A stretch of DNA of 19,036 nt from assembly GCA_005880175.1 (NCBI GenBank), contig VBJR01000351.1:1-19036 (forward strand). Reading direction: 5' to 3'. Under the pieces are notes generated by a model that made no database searches, had not been told where the DNA came from, and saw only the letters and a program-made list of their open reading frames with translations. Positions 12,546 to 19,036 of this stretch are shown in pieces. The DNA is from Chloroflexota bacterium. Lineage in GTDB: Bacteria > Chloroflexota > Dormibacteria > Dormibacterales > Dormibacteraceae. A program made the position numbers and the translations under genes. The stretch's first letter is position 1. Every line of letters starts with the position of its first letter.

Positions 12546-12590
12546 TTGACCAGATACTTATCTAGCGATAACTGTATGTCCAGGGTAAGG
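12546..12590 (+). promoter_or_regulatory. Promoter and ribosome-binding site of the hopanoid operon
   Basis: TTGACC (12546-12551), a near-consensus -35, is followed after 17 bases by TAACTG (12569-12574). The spacer holds the small inverted repeat AGATA-CT-TATCT (12552-12563), another of the GATA/TATC islands. AAGGA (12586-12590) lies nine bases before the ATG at 12600. This appears to be the only promoter-like region for the six overlapping genes that follow. Confidence 0.55.
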
Positions 12591-12599
12591 ACCTGACCC

Positions 12600-13604
12600 A
12601 TGACGACCCTCCTGGACCGGTACGCGGACCGCGTGGCGCGACACCTGCGGGAGACGGCGCCGCCGGTGCACTCGATGAGCGGCCTGATGGCCGCCTATCA
12701 CATGGGGTGGGTCGATCGGGACGGCCGGCCCGACACCGCCCGCCCCGGCAAGCTCGTCCGGCCCAGCCTCTGCCTGTGGGCCTGCGAGGCGACGGGCGGG
12801 GACACGGCCCTGGCCCTCCCCGTCGCGTCCGCGCTGGAGTGGGTGCACAACTTCACCCTGGTCCACGACGACATCCAGGACGGCGACCGCGAGCGGCGCC
12901 GCCGGGAGACGGTCTGGTCCGTGTGGGGCTCCTCGCAGGGCATCAACGCCGGCGACGCCCTCCACGCGTTCGCGTTCGAGCTGCTGCTGGCCCCGGGCCG
13001 GCTCACCTCGCGCCGCCTCCGGGCGGGCCGCGCGCTGGCCCGGGCGGTCCGGGAGGTGGTCGAGGGCCAGTGCCTCGACCTGGCCCAGGAGGGCCGGCTG
13101 GAGACCGGGCCCCGCCGCTACCTGCGGATGGCCCGGGCCAAGACCGGCGCCCTGCTCGGAGCGAGCATGGAGACGGGCGCGCTGCTCGGCGGGGCCCCGA
13201 GCGGCGTCGCCGCGGCCCTGCGCCGCGCCGGCCAGCTGCTGGGCCAGGCCTTCCAGGTCCGCGACGACTGGCTCGGCATCTGGGGCGACCCCGGCCAGAC
13301 CGGCAAGTCGTGTGACGGCGACCTGGGCCGGCGCAAGACCACGTTCCCCGTCCTCGCCGCCTACGCCGTGATGCGGCAGCCCGAGCGGCGCCGCTTCCGG
13401 GCGCTGTTCGCGAGCCGCGGCGAGGCGGAGGTCCCCGAGCTGCGGGCGATGCTCGAACGGCGCGGCGCCGACTGCCTCGCCGCCGGCGCCGCCCACCGGC
13501 TCGCCGGCGACGCGGTCAGGCTGGTCCGCGGCGCAGGACTGCCCCGGACGTCCACCAGGTACTTCGAGGAGTTCGCACGCCATGTCGCGGACAGGCAGCG
13601 GTAG
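12600..13604 (+). CDS. Polyprenyl (farnesyl/geranylgeranyl) diphosphate synthase
   Basis: This 334-residue trans-prenyltransferase condenses IPP with allylic diphosphates. The first aspartate-rich motif is DDIQD (D90, D91, D94) in [14 protein letters not shown], and the second is in [12 protein letters not shown] (D222, D223). The following [18 protein letters not shown] is the conserved stretch seen in this branch. GKLVRP (50-55) binds IPP. A phenylalanine (F85) lies five residues before the first motif, a position that limits chain length, so a C15 or C20 product is inferred; the downstream squalene genes need farnesyl diphosphate. It is the first gene of the operon and overlaps the isomerase gene by 23 bases. 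Confidence 0.92.
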   Translation: MTTLLDRYADRVARHLRETAPPVHSMSGLMAAYHMGWVDRDGRPDTARPGKLVRPSLCLWACEATGGDTALALPVASALEWVHNFTLVHDDIQDGDRERRRRETVWSVWGSSQGINAGDALHAFAFELLLAPGRLTSRRLRAGRALARAVREVVEGQCLDLAQEGRLETGPRRYLRMARAKTGALLGASMETGALLGGAPSGVAAALRRAGQLLGQAFQVRDDWLGIWGDPGQTGKSCDGDLGRRKTTFPVLAAYAVMRQPERRRFRALFASRGEAEVPELRAMLERRGADCLAAGAAHRLAGDAVRLVRGAGLPRTSTRYFEEFARHVADRQR

Positions 13605-15105
13605 AGCGGCGACGGCGAACGGCCGGGGGCCGGCCGCGACGATGGGCCGCAAGGCCGACCACATCCGCATCAACCTGCAGGAGGACGTTCGCGCCAAGGG
13701 CGTGGACAGCGGCCTCGCGGAGTACCGCTTCCTGCACCAGGCCCTGCCCGAGCTGGACCTGGGCACCGTTGACACGTCCGTCCGCGTCCTGGGCCGGCGG
13801 CTGGCCGCGCCGCTGCTGATCTCCTCGATGACGGGCGGCACGGCGCAGGCGCGGACGATCAACCGGACCCTGGCCGAGGTGGCGCAGGCGCGCGGCCTGG
13901 CGATGGGCCTGGGCTCGGGCCGCGCGCTGCTGGAGCACCCCGACGTCCAGGACACGTTCGACGTGCGGCCGGTGGCGCCGGACGCGCTCCTGCTGGCCAA
14001 CCTGGGCGCCGTCCAGCTCAACAAGGGCGTGACCGTGGACGACTGCAGGCGCCTGGTGCGCCGGCTGGGCGCGGACGCGCTCGTCCTCCACCTCAACCCG
14101 CTCCAGGAGGCGCTCCAGCCCGAAGGCGACGTGGCGTTCGGCGGCCTGCTGGCGCGGATCGAGGCGCTGTGCGGCCGGCTGGAGGTGCCGGTCGTCGTCA
14201 AGGAGGTCGGCTGGGGCATCGCGCCGGACACCGTGCGCCGGCTCGTGGACGCGGGCGTCGCGGCCGTGGACGTGGCCGGCGCCGGCGGCACCTCGTGGAG
14301 CGAGGTCGAGCGGCACCGGATCGACGACCCGGTCCGCTCCCGCGTCGCGGCCGCGTTCGCCGGCTGGGGCATCTCGACGGCCGAGGCGCTGCGCCTGGCC
14401 CGCGCGGCCGCGCCGGACACGCCCGTGTTCGCCAGCGGCGGCATCCGCACCGGCCTGGACGTGGCGAAGGCGATGGCGCTGGGCGCCGACCTGGTCGGCC
14501 TGGCCCGCCCCTTCCTGCTCGCGGCCGACGAGGGTCCAGGGGCGGCCGACGACCTCGCGCTCGAGCTGGTCGAGGTGCTGCGGATCGCGATGTTCTGCGT
14601 CGGCGCCGGCGCGATCGCGGAGCTGCGGGGCACCCCGCGCCTGCTCCGCGAGGGCGAGGAGCCGGCGGCCCAGGGGCTGGCGCAGCTCACGTACCGGACG
14701 GCGGGGCCCGGCGAGTTCATCGACATCACCGACGACGTGGCCCGCGTGCTGCGCCTCGCCGGCGCCCGCCGCGGCCTGGTCCACGTGTACTCGAGGCACA
14801 CGACCGCCGCCGTCCGCGTCAACGAGAACGAGCCGCTGCTGCTCGCCGACTTCCGCCGCTTCCTGACCGGCGTCGCCCCTGCCGGCGGCGCGTACGAGCA
14901 CGACGACATGACCCGGCGCGTGGACGTGCCCGCGGACGAGCCGATCAACGGCCACGCCCACTGCCAGCACCTGCTGCTGGGCGCGAGCGAGACGCTCCCG
15001 ATCGTGGACGGCCGGCTCGCGCTGGGCCGGTGGCAGCGCCTGTTCCTGATCGAGCTGTGCTCGGCGCGCGAGCGGCAGGTGGTGGTCCAGGTCATCGCCA
15101 CATGA
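13582..15105 (+). CDS. fni: Fusion of type 2 isopentenyl-diphosphate isomerase with a YjbQ/UPF0047 domain
   Basis: This 507-residue protein has two parts. Residues about 22-355 are the FMN-dependent type 2 IPP isomerase, interconverting IPP and DMAPP: SSMTGG (81-86), [12 protein letters not shown] (109-120), LHLNPLQE (Q175, metal-binding E176), VVVKEVGWG (204-212), GAGGTSW (233-239) and [15 protein letters not shown] (283-297). Residues about 366-507 match the YjbQ/UPF0047 family: [14 protein letters not shown] (404-417), [12 protein letters not shown] (456-467) and [20 protein letters not shown] (473-492), with histidines H406, H458, H460 and H463 in the usual cluster. YjbQ proteins show weak thiamin-phosphate synthase activity in vitro; their true role is unknown. 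Normal isomerases end near residue 350. The junction (about 350-368) is an ordinary linker in one open frame. The start at 13582 overlaps the previous gene; an ATG at 13642 is an alternative. Confidence 0.9.
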   Translation: MSRTGSGRAATANGRGPAATMGRKADHIRINLQEDVRAKGVDSGLAEYRFLHQALPELDLGTVDTSVRVLGRRLAAPLLISSMTGGTAQARTINRTLAEVAQARGLAMGLGSGRALLEHPDVQDTFDVRPVAPDALLLANLGAVQLNKGVTVDDCRRLVRRLGADALVLHLNPLQEALQPEGDVAFGGLLARIEALCGRLEVPVVVKEVGWGIAPDTVRRLVDAGVAAVDVAGAGGTSWSEVERHRIDDPVRSRVAAAFAGWGISTAEALRLARAAAPDTPVFASGGIRTGLDVAKAMALGADLVGLARPFLLAADEGPGAADDLALELVEVLRIAMFCVGAGAIAELRGTPRLLREGEEPAAQGLAQLTYRTAGPGEFIDITDDVARVLRLAGARRGLVHVYSRHTTAAVRVNENEPLLLADFRRFLTGVAPAGGAYEHDDMTRRVDVPADEPINGHAHCQHLLLGASETLPIVDGRLALGRWQRLFLIELCSARERQVVVQVIAT

Positions 15106-15947
15106 GCGACTACGCCGAGCTGACCGCCGCGGACTCGTACTGCCGGCTGCTCGCCGCGCGGCACTACGAGAACTTCGCCGTGGCCTCGCGGCTGCTGCCC
15201 GCCGCCCTGCGCCTGGACCTGGCCCGCGTGTACGCGTACTGCCGGACCACCGACGACCTGGGCGACGAGAGCGGAGGCGACGCCACGGCCCGGCTGGGCC
15301 GCTGGCGGGACGAGGTGCTGGACCTGTTCGGGGGCCACCCGCCGGTGCACCCGGTGCTGGTCGCCCTGCGCGAGACCGTGCGCCGGCACGACCTGCCGCC
15401 GGGGCCGTTCCTCGACCTGGTCGGCGCCAACCTGCGGGACCAGCGGGTGCACGCGTACGAGACGTGGTCGGAGCTGGCGGCGTACTGCCAGCTGTCCGCC
15501 ACGCCGGTGGGCCGGATCGTGCTCCGCCTGTTCGGCCTCCGCCACCCGGACGCCGAGCGGCTGTCGGACGACGTCTGCACCGGCCTCCAGCTCGCCAACT
15601 TCGCGCAGGACGTGAGCCGGGACGCGGCGCGCGGCCGCCGGTACCTGCTGGGGTCGGAGGTCGCCCGCCTCGGGGTGCCCGGCGCGGTGCGCGCGCACTG
15701 CGACCGCGCCCGGGGCCTGCTGGCCTCCGGCGCCGAGCTGGAACGGCTGGCGTCGGGACGCCTGCGCCTCCAGCTCTCCCTGTACCGGCTGGGCGGCCTG
15801 GCGATCGTGGACGCGATCGCGCGAGCCGGGTGGGACACGGAGCGGACGCGGCCGCGCGTCTCGGCGGCGGCCAGGGCGGGCCTCGCCGTGCGCGCGGCGA
15901 TGGGCCTGAGAGGAGGGACGCATGTCGCGAACCTCGGACCGGCTTGA
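15102..15947 (+). CDS. hpnC: Squalene-route synthase HpnC (hydroxysqualene synthase)
   Basis: This 281-residue member of the squalene/phytoene synthase family has [13 protein letters not shown] (21-33), characteristic of HpnC, the first aspartate motif DDLGD (D51, D52, D55) and the second FAQDVSRD (D170, D174). In the HpnCDE route HpnD makes presqualene diphosphate from two farnesyl diphosphates, HpnC converts it to hydroxysqualene, and HpnE reduces that to squalene. Both metal-binding motifs are intact. It starts within the stop of the isomerase fusion (ATGA, four-base overlap), and its own 3' end carries the ribosome-binding site and first codons of hpnD (26-base overlap). Confidence 0.93.
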   Translation: MSDYAELTAADSYCRLLAARHYENFAVASRLLPAALRLDLARVYAYCRTTDDLGDESGGDATARLGRWRDEVLDLFGGHPPVHPVLVALRETVRRHDLPPGPFLDLVGANLRDQRVHAYETWSELAAYCQLSATPVGRIVLRLFGLRHPDAERLSDDVCTGLQLANFAQDVSRDAARGRRYLLGSEVARLGVPGAVRAHCDRARGLLASGAELERLASGRLRLQLSLYRLGGLAIVDAIARAGWDTERTRPRVSAAARAGLAVRAAMGLRGGTHVANLGPA

Positions 15948-16803
15948 GCGGCCGGCGCGAGTCGAATGGCGAGCGGCCGAGCGGTACTGCCAGCGGATGG
16001 CGCGCCACGAGGCCGGCAACTTCTACTGGGGCTTCGTCTCGCTGCCCCACGACCAGCGGGTCGCCATCTACGCGCTGTACGACTTCGCCCGCCAGGTGGA
16101 CGACGAGGCGGACGCCGCGGAGCGGCCCCATCTCGCCGCCAGCCTGGAGCGGCACCGGCAGCGTGCCCGCGCCAGCGCGGCGGGCGCGCCCGACGGGGCC
16201 GACCCGGTCGCGCTGGTCCTGGCGAGCGCGGTGCGGCGGTACGCGATCCCCGAGTCGGAGCTCCAGGCCCTGATCGACGGCGTCCAGACCGACCTGACCC
16301 GGACCCGGTACGCGACGTGGGCCGACCTGGAGGCGTACTGCCGGCTCGTGGCCTCGACGATCGGCCGGATGTGCGTGCGCGTCTTCGGCTTCGACGACCC
16401 GGCGGCGCTGGACCGCGCCGACGAGCTGGGCGTGGCCCTCCAGCTCACGAACATCCTGCGCGACGTCAAGGAGGACGGCGAGCTGGGCCGGGTCTACCTG
16501 CCCGCCGAGGACCGGGAGCGGTTCGGCGTGGGCGAGGCGGACCTGCTGGCCGGCCGGCCCGGCCCGGGCTGGGAGGCGCTCGTGGACTTCGAGGCGCGCC
16601 GGGCCCGCGGGCTGTTCGCGACCGGCCTGCGGGTGCTCCGGCTGATCCCCCACCGCCCGGCCGTCTGCGTCGGCACGATGGCCGGCATCTACGAGCGGAT
16701 CCTGGGCATGGTCGAGCGCGAGCCACGGCTGCCGCTCCGGCGCCGGGCATCGCTCTCGCCGGCCGCGAAGGCGGCGGTGCTGGTGAGGTCGTGGATCGGG
16801 TAG
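15922..16803 (+). CDS. hpnD: Presqualene diphosphate synthase HpnD
   Basis: This 293-residue synthase has GNFYWGFVSLP (32-42), the first aspartate motif DDEAD (D60, D61, D64) in DFARQVDDEAD, and the second, LQLTNILRDVKED (D181, D185), followed by GRVYLP. It joins two farnesyl diphosphates into presqualene diphosphate. The phytoene-synthase-like residues and the position next to hpnC and hpnE separate it from HpnC. A strong GAGGAGGG lies just upstream of the ATG at 15922, inside hpnC. The C terminus is basic, and its last 13 bases overlap the start of hpnE. Confidence 0.93.
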   Translation: MSRTSDRLERPARVEWRAAERYCQRMARHEAGNFYWGFVSLPHDQRVAIYALYDFARQVDDEADAAERPHLAASLERHRQRARASAAGAPDGADPVALVLASAVRRYAIPESELQALIDGVQTDLTRTRYATWADLEAYCRLVASTIGRMCVRVFGFDDPAALDRADELGVALQLTNILRDVKEDGELGRVYLPAEDRERFGVGEADLLAGRPGPGWEALVDFEARRARGLFATGLRVLRLIPHRPAVCVGTMAGIYERILGMVEREPRLPLRRRASLSPAAKAAVLVRSWIG

Positions 16804-17993
16804 CGGTGGTGGGCGCCGGCCTGGCCGGCCTGTCGGCCGCGGTCGCCCTGAAGGAGGCCGGCCGCCACGTCGAGCTGTTCGAGCGCTCGCGGCTGCTGGG
16901 CGGCCCGGACCTGGCCACCCGGCTCGGCCTGGGCCGCTGGCTGCGCCTCCAGGAACGGTTCGACGTCCGCGTGTTCGCCCCGGGCCGGCCGCCGAGCCGG
17001 CTGCGGGCGGCAGACCTGCCCGCGCCGTGGCACCTGGCGGTCGGGTTCCTGCGCTACGCGGAGCTGGGCTGGGGCGACCGCGTCCGGGTGGCGCGGACGC
17101 TGCTGGCGCTGGCCGCGCGGGCCGGGGACGACCGGTCGCTGGCCACCTGGCTGCTGGCGCACGGCCAGACCGACGCCGCGCTGGCCGCGTTCTGGGAGCC
17201 GTTCTTCGTGCCCGCGCTGAACGCGCCGCTGGACCGGATCACGGTGGGCGAGGCGGCGTTCGTGGTCGCCACGGCGTTCCTGAGCGACGCCGGCGCCGCC
17301 CGTTTCGGGTTCCTCACCGTGCCGCTGGCCCGCCTCGCGGAGGCCGCGGCGGACCGGCTGGACGCCGTCCACCTGCGGACGGCGGTGACCGGCCTGGAGC
17401 GGTCGGCGGCCGGCACGGTGACGGCGGTGTGCACCGCGGACGGCCAGCGGCTCGGCTTCGACGGGTTCGTGCTGGCCGTGCCGCCGGACCGGCTGGACCG
17501 CCTGGCGCCGGGTCTCGGCCTGCCTCCGCTGGACGGGTTCGCCAGCCGGCCGATCGTGGACGTGCACCTGTGGCACGACCGGGGCACGCTCGGCTTCGAC
17601 TTCGCGGCGCTGCTGCGCTCGCCGGTGCAGTGGGTGTTCGAGAAGGCGTCGGGCTACCTCTGCTGCAGCCTGAGCGACGCCGGCGAGGTGGTGGGCTGGC
17701 CCGAGGAGCGGCTGGTCGCGCTGGGCTGGTCGGCGGTGTCCGGGCGGCTGCCGCAGCTGGCCGGCGCCCGCATGGTCCGGGGCGCCGCCACGCGCAGCCC
17801 GGACGCGACATACGCGGCCCCCGCCGGTGGGCGCCGGCCGGGCCCGGCGACGTCGGCCCCCAACGTGGCGCTGGCCGGCGCCTGGACGGACACGGGCTGG
17901 CCGGACACGATGGAGTCGGCGGTGCGCAGCGGCAACGCCGCGGCGGAGCTGCTGCTGGTGGCGTCGGCGACGGAGGCGAGCCGCGTTGCCTGA
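16791..17993 (+). CDS. hpnE: Hydroxysqualene dehydroxylase HpnE (FAD-dependent), shortened N-terminal FAD domain
   Basis: This 400-residue flavoprotein begins VDRVAVVGAGLAGLSAAVAL, the dinucleotide-binding GxGxxG of the amine-oxidase superfamily (8-13), and has LPAPWHLAVGFLRY, EPFFVPALNAP (about 137-147), FVLAVPPDRL and the C-terminal ALAGAWTDTGWPDTMESAV with its FAD-contacting residues. It would convert hydroxysqualene to squalene. Unlike relatives, LLGG (about 33-36) runs straight into PDLATRLGLGRW. The segment that normally follows GG (GR-x-S-F ... DNGQH-x-GCY, roughly 28-30 residues contacting FAD) is absent while the frame stays open. The GTG at 16791 is the only sensible start, behind GGTGAGG and inside hpnD; the stop overlaps the cyclase start by eight bases. 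Activity may be impaired. Confidence 0.85.
   Translation: MDRVAVVGAGLAGLSAAVALKEAGRHVELFERSRLLGGPDLATRLGLGRWLRLQERFDVRVFAPGRPPSRLRAADLPAPWHLAVGFLRYAELGWGDRVRVARTLLALAARAGDDRSLATWLLAHGQTDAALAAFWEPFFVPALNAPLDRITVGEAAFVVATAFLSDAGAARFGFLTVPLARLAEAAADRLDAVHLRTAVTGLERSAAGTVTAVCTADGQRLGFDGFVLAVPPDRLDRLAPGLGLPPLDGFASRPIVDVHLWHDRGTLGFDFAALLRSPVQWVFEKASGYLCCSLSDAGEVVGWPEERLVALGWSAVSGRLPQLAGARMVRGAATRSPDATYAAPAGGRRPGPATSAPNVALAGAWTDTGWPDTMESAVRSGNAAAELLLVASATEASRVA
17972..17988 (+). promoter_or_regulatory. Ribosome-binding site fixing a TTG start for the cyclase
   Basis: GGAGG (17972-17976), inside the 3' end of hpnE, is nine bases before TTG (17986-17988). No ATG or GTG occurs in the cyclase frame near here before the conserved text begins, so TTG is the most likely start codon. 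Confidence 0.6.
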
Positions 17994-19036
17994 CGCGCTG
18001 ACCGCGGCGATCGAGTGGCTCTGGCAGCGCCAGGACGGCGAGGGCTGGTGGGTCGGCGAGCTCGAGACGAACCCGACGATGACCGCCGAGCACGTGCTCC
18101 TGCTGCGGTTCCTGGGCGTGCCGCTGGACCCGATCCGCACGGGCGCGATCCGGCACCTGCTCGGCTGCCAGCGGGCCGACGGCTCCTGGGCGCTCTACCA
18201 CGACGGACCCGCCGACCTGAGCACCACGATCGAGTCGTACGTCGCCCTGAAGGTGCTGGGCGTCGATCCCGCGAGCCCGGAGCTGGCCCGGGCCCTGCGC
18301 GTCGTCCTCGACCTGGGCGGCGTGGCCCGGGCCCGCGTCTTCACGAAGATCTGGATGGCCCTGTTCGGCGCCTACCCGTGGGCGGGCGTGCCCAGCATGC
18401 CGCCCGAGCTCGTCCACTTCCCGCTCTGGGCCCCGTTCAACCTGTACGACTTCGCGTGCTGGGCCCGGGGCACGATCGCGCCCCTGCTGATCGTGATCTC
18501 GCGGCGGCCGGTCCGGCCGCTCGGGGTCGACGTGCCCGAGCTGGTCGCGCCGGGCACCGAACGGCTGCTGACGCGGGTGCCGGGGTCGGGCCTGTTCTGG
18601 TGGCTGGACGTGATCCAGAAGCTGTACGAGCGTCTGCCTCGCCAGCCCGGCCGGGCCCGGGCGCGCCGGCGGCTGGTGGACTGGATCGTCGAGCGGCAGG
18701 AGGCGGACGGCAGCTGGGGCGGCATCCAGCCGCCCTGGGTGTACTCGCTGATCGCGCTGCACCTGGAGGGCATGGACCTCGACCACCCGGTCGTGCGCCG
18801 GGGCATCCAGGGCCTGGAGGGCTTCGCGCTGGAGGACGAGGGCGGCTGGCGGTTCCAGGCCTGCATGTCGCCGGTCTGGGACACGGCCTGGGCCGTGCTG
18901 GCGCTGCGCCGGGCCGGCGTCGGGCGGGAGGACGCGCGGCTGCAGCGCGCGGTCGGCTGGCTGCTGGACGAGCAGATCCCGCCGGACGCGCCCGGCGACT
19001 GGCGGGTCAAGTGCCCGGACGTGCCCAACGGCGGCT
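17986..19036 (+). CDS. shc: Squalene-hopene cyclase, N-terminal part (3' end outside window)
   Basis: The open frame runs from the TTG at 17986 to the window edge (350 codons). It shows the family order: AAIEWLWQRQDGEGWWVGEL with TNPTMTAEHVLLLRFLG (membrane-facing start domain), QW-type repeats CQRADGSWALYHDGPADLST, RQEADGSWGG with IQPPWVYSLIALHLEGMDLD, and SPVWDTAWAVLALRRAG. It ends with VKCPDVPNGG, the stretch that normally leads into WAFEFENDNYPDVDDTA, so the catalytic DxDD would fall just outside. It cyclises squalene to hopene and diplopterol at the membrane. As the last visible gene of the operon it makes hopanoids the product. Confidence 0.95.
   Translation, partial: MPDALTAAIEWLWQRQDGEGWWVGELETNPTMTAEHVLLLRFLGVPLDPIRTGAIRHLLGCQRADGSWALYHDGPADLSTTIESYVALKVLGVDPASPELARALRVVLDLGGVARARVFTKIWMALFGAYPWAGVPSMPPELVHFPLWAPFNLYDFACWARGTIAPLLIVISRRPVRPLGVDVPELVAPGTERLLTRVPGSGLFWWLDVIQKLYERLPRQPGRARARRRLVDWIVERQEADGSWGGIQPPWVYSLIALHLEGMDLDHPVVRRGIQGLEGFALEDEGGWRFQACMSPVWDTAWAVLALRRAGVGREDARLQRAVGWLLDEQIPPDAPGDWRVKCPDVPNGG

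Noticed and set aside
12558..16653. Very long minus-strand open frames opposite the hopanoid operon
   Set aside because: They are antisense shadows caused by GC-rich codon positions: compositions are dominated by Arg, Ala, Pro, Gly and Gln with no domain, while the plus strand holds six clear enzymes.
1..19036. Insertion sequences, prophage, CRISPR arrays or integration sites
   Set aside because: No transposase, integrase, regular spaced repeats or tRNA-linked direct repeats were found; gene decay in the middle part has no visible mobile-element cause.

Overview
The window is a stretch of high-GC (roughly 70% or more by eye), densely packed bacterial DNA. It is most consistent with a member of the Actinomycetota. 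The grounds are codon use dominated by G/C third positions, a Ku plus stand-alone ATP-dependent ligase pair, the small actinobacterial 'hydrophobic protein' family, an HpnC/HpnD/HpnE-type squalene route, and several genes with a TANNNT box only 6-9 bases before the start codon, typical of leaderless actinobacterial transcripts. No RNA genes, insertion sequences, CRISPR arrays or replication origins were seen. The genus cannot be named from the sequence.

Left part (1-6200): the 5' part of a ComM/YifB Mg-chelatase-like ATPase on the minus strand, a metallo-beta-lactamase-fold hydrolase on the minus strand, then Ku and a DNA ligase on the plus strand, which together form a non-homologous end-joining pair. 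A 640-base region of decayed sequence follows, including a recognisable scrap of DNA topoisomerase IB. Next come a divergent pair, an EncFtn-type ferritin-like protein (minus) and inorganic pyrophosphatase (plus), around a perfect palindrome. An unknown 155-residue protein and a DUF2231 membrane protein then converge on a hairpin that contains both stop codons.

Middle part (6200-12400): a patatin-like lipase, a PAS-domain histidine kinase with no partner regulator beside it, a decayed ORF, and a cluster of very small stress-type or membrane proteins. One of these sits behind a long, foldable 5' leader. Two paralogous membrane-associated or soluble proteins follow, the second carrying an apparent frameshift. 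Then come remnants of a RAD55/KaiC-like ATPase that has lost its centre, a receiver-domain scrap, and a small helical protein. This part looks like a turnover zone: at least five genes are broken.

Right part (12546-19036): a tightly overlapped six-gene isoprenoid operon on the plus strand. The order is polyprenyl diphosphate synthase, a type 2 IPP isomerase fused to a YjbQ/UPF0047 domain, HpnC, HpnD, HpnE and squalene-hopene cyclase (cut by the window end). Together they would balance IPP/DMAPP, build farnesyl diphosphate, convert two of these to squalene through presqualene diphosphate and hydroxysqualene, and cyclise squalene to hopanoids. Every junction overlaps (4-26 bases), so translation is probably coupled throughout. 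The most unusual items are the isomerase-YjbQ fusion, a 19-bp palindrome shared by two divergent promoters, the structured leader before the 49-residue gene, and the shortened FAD domain of HpnE.
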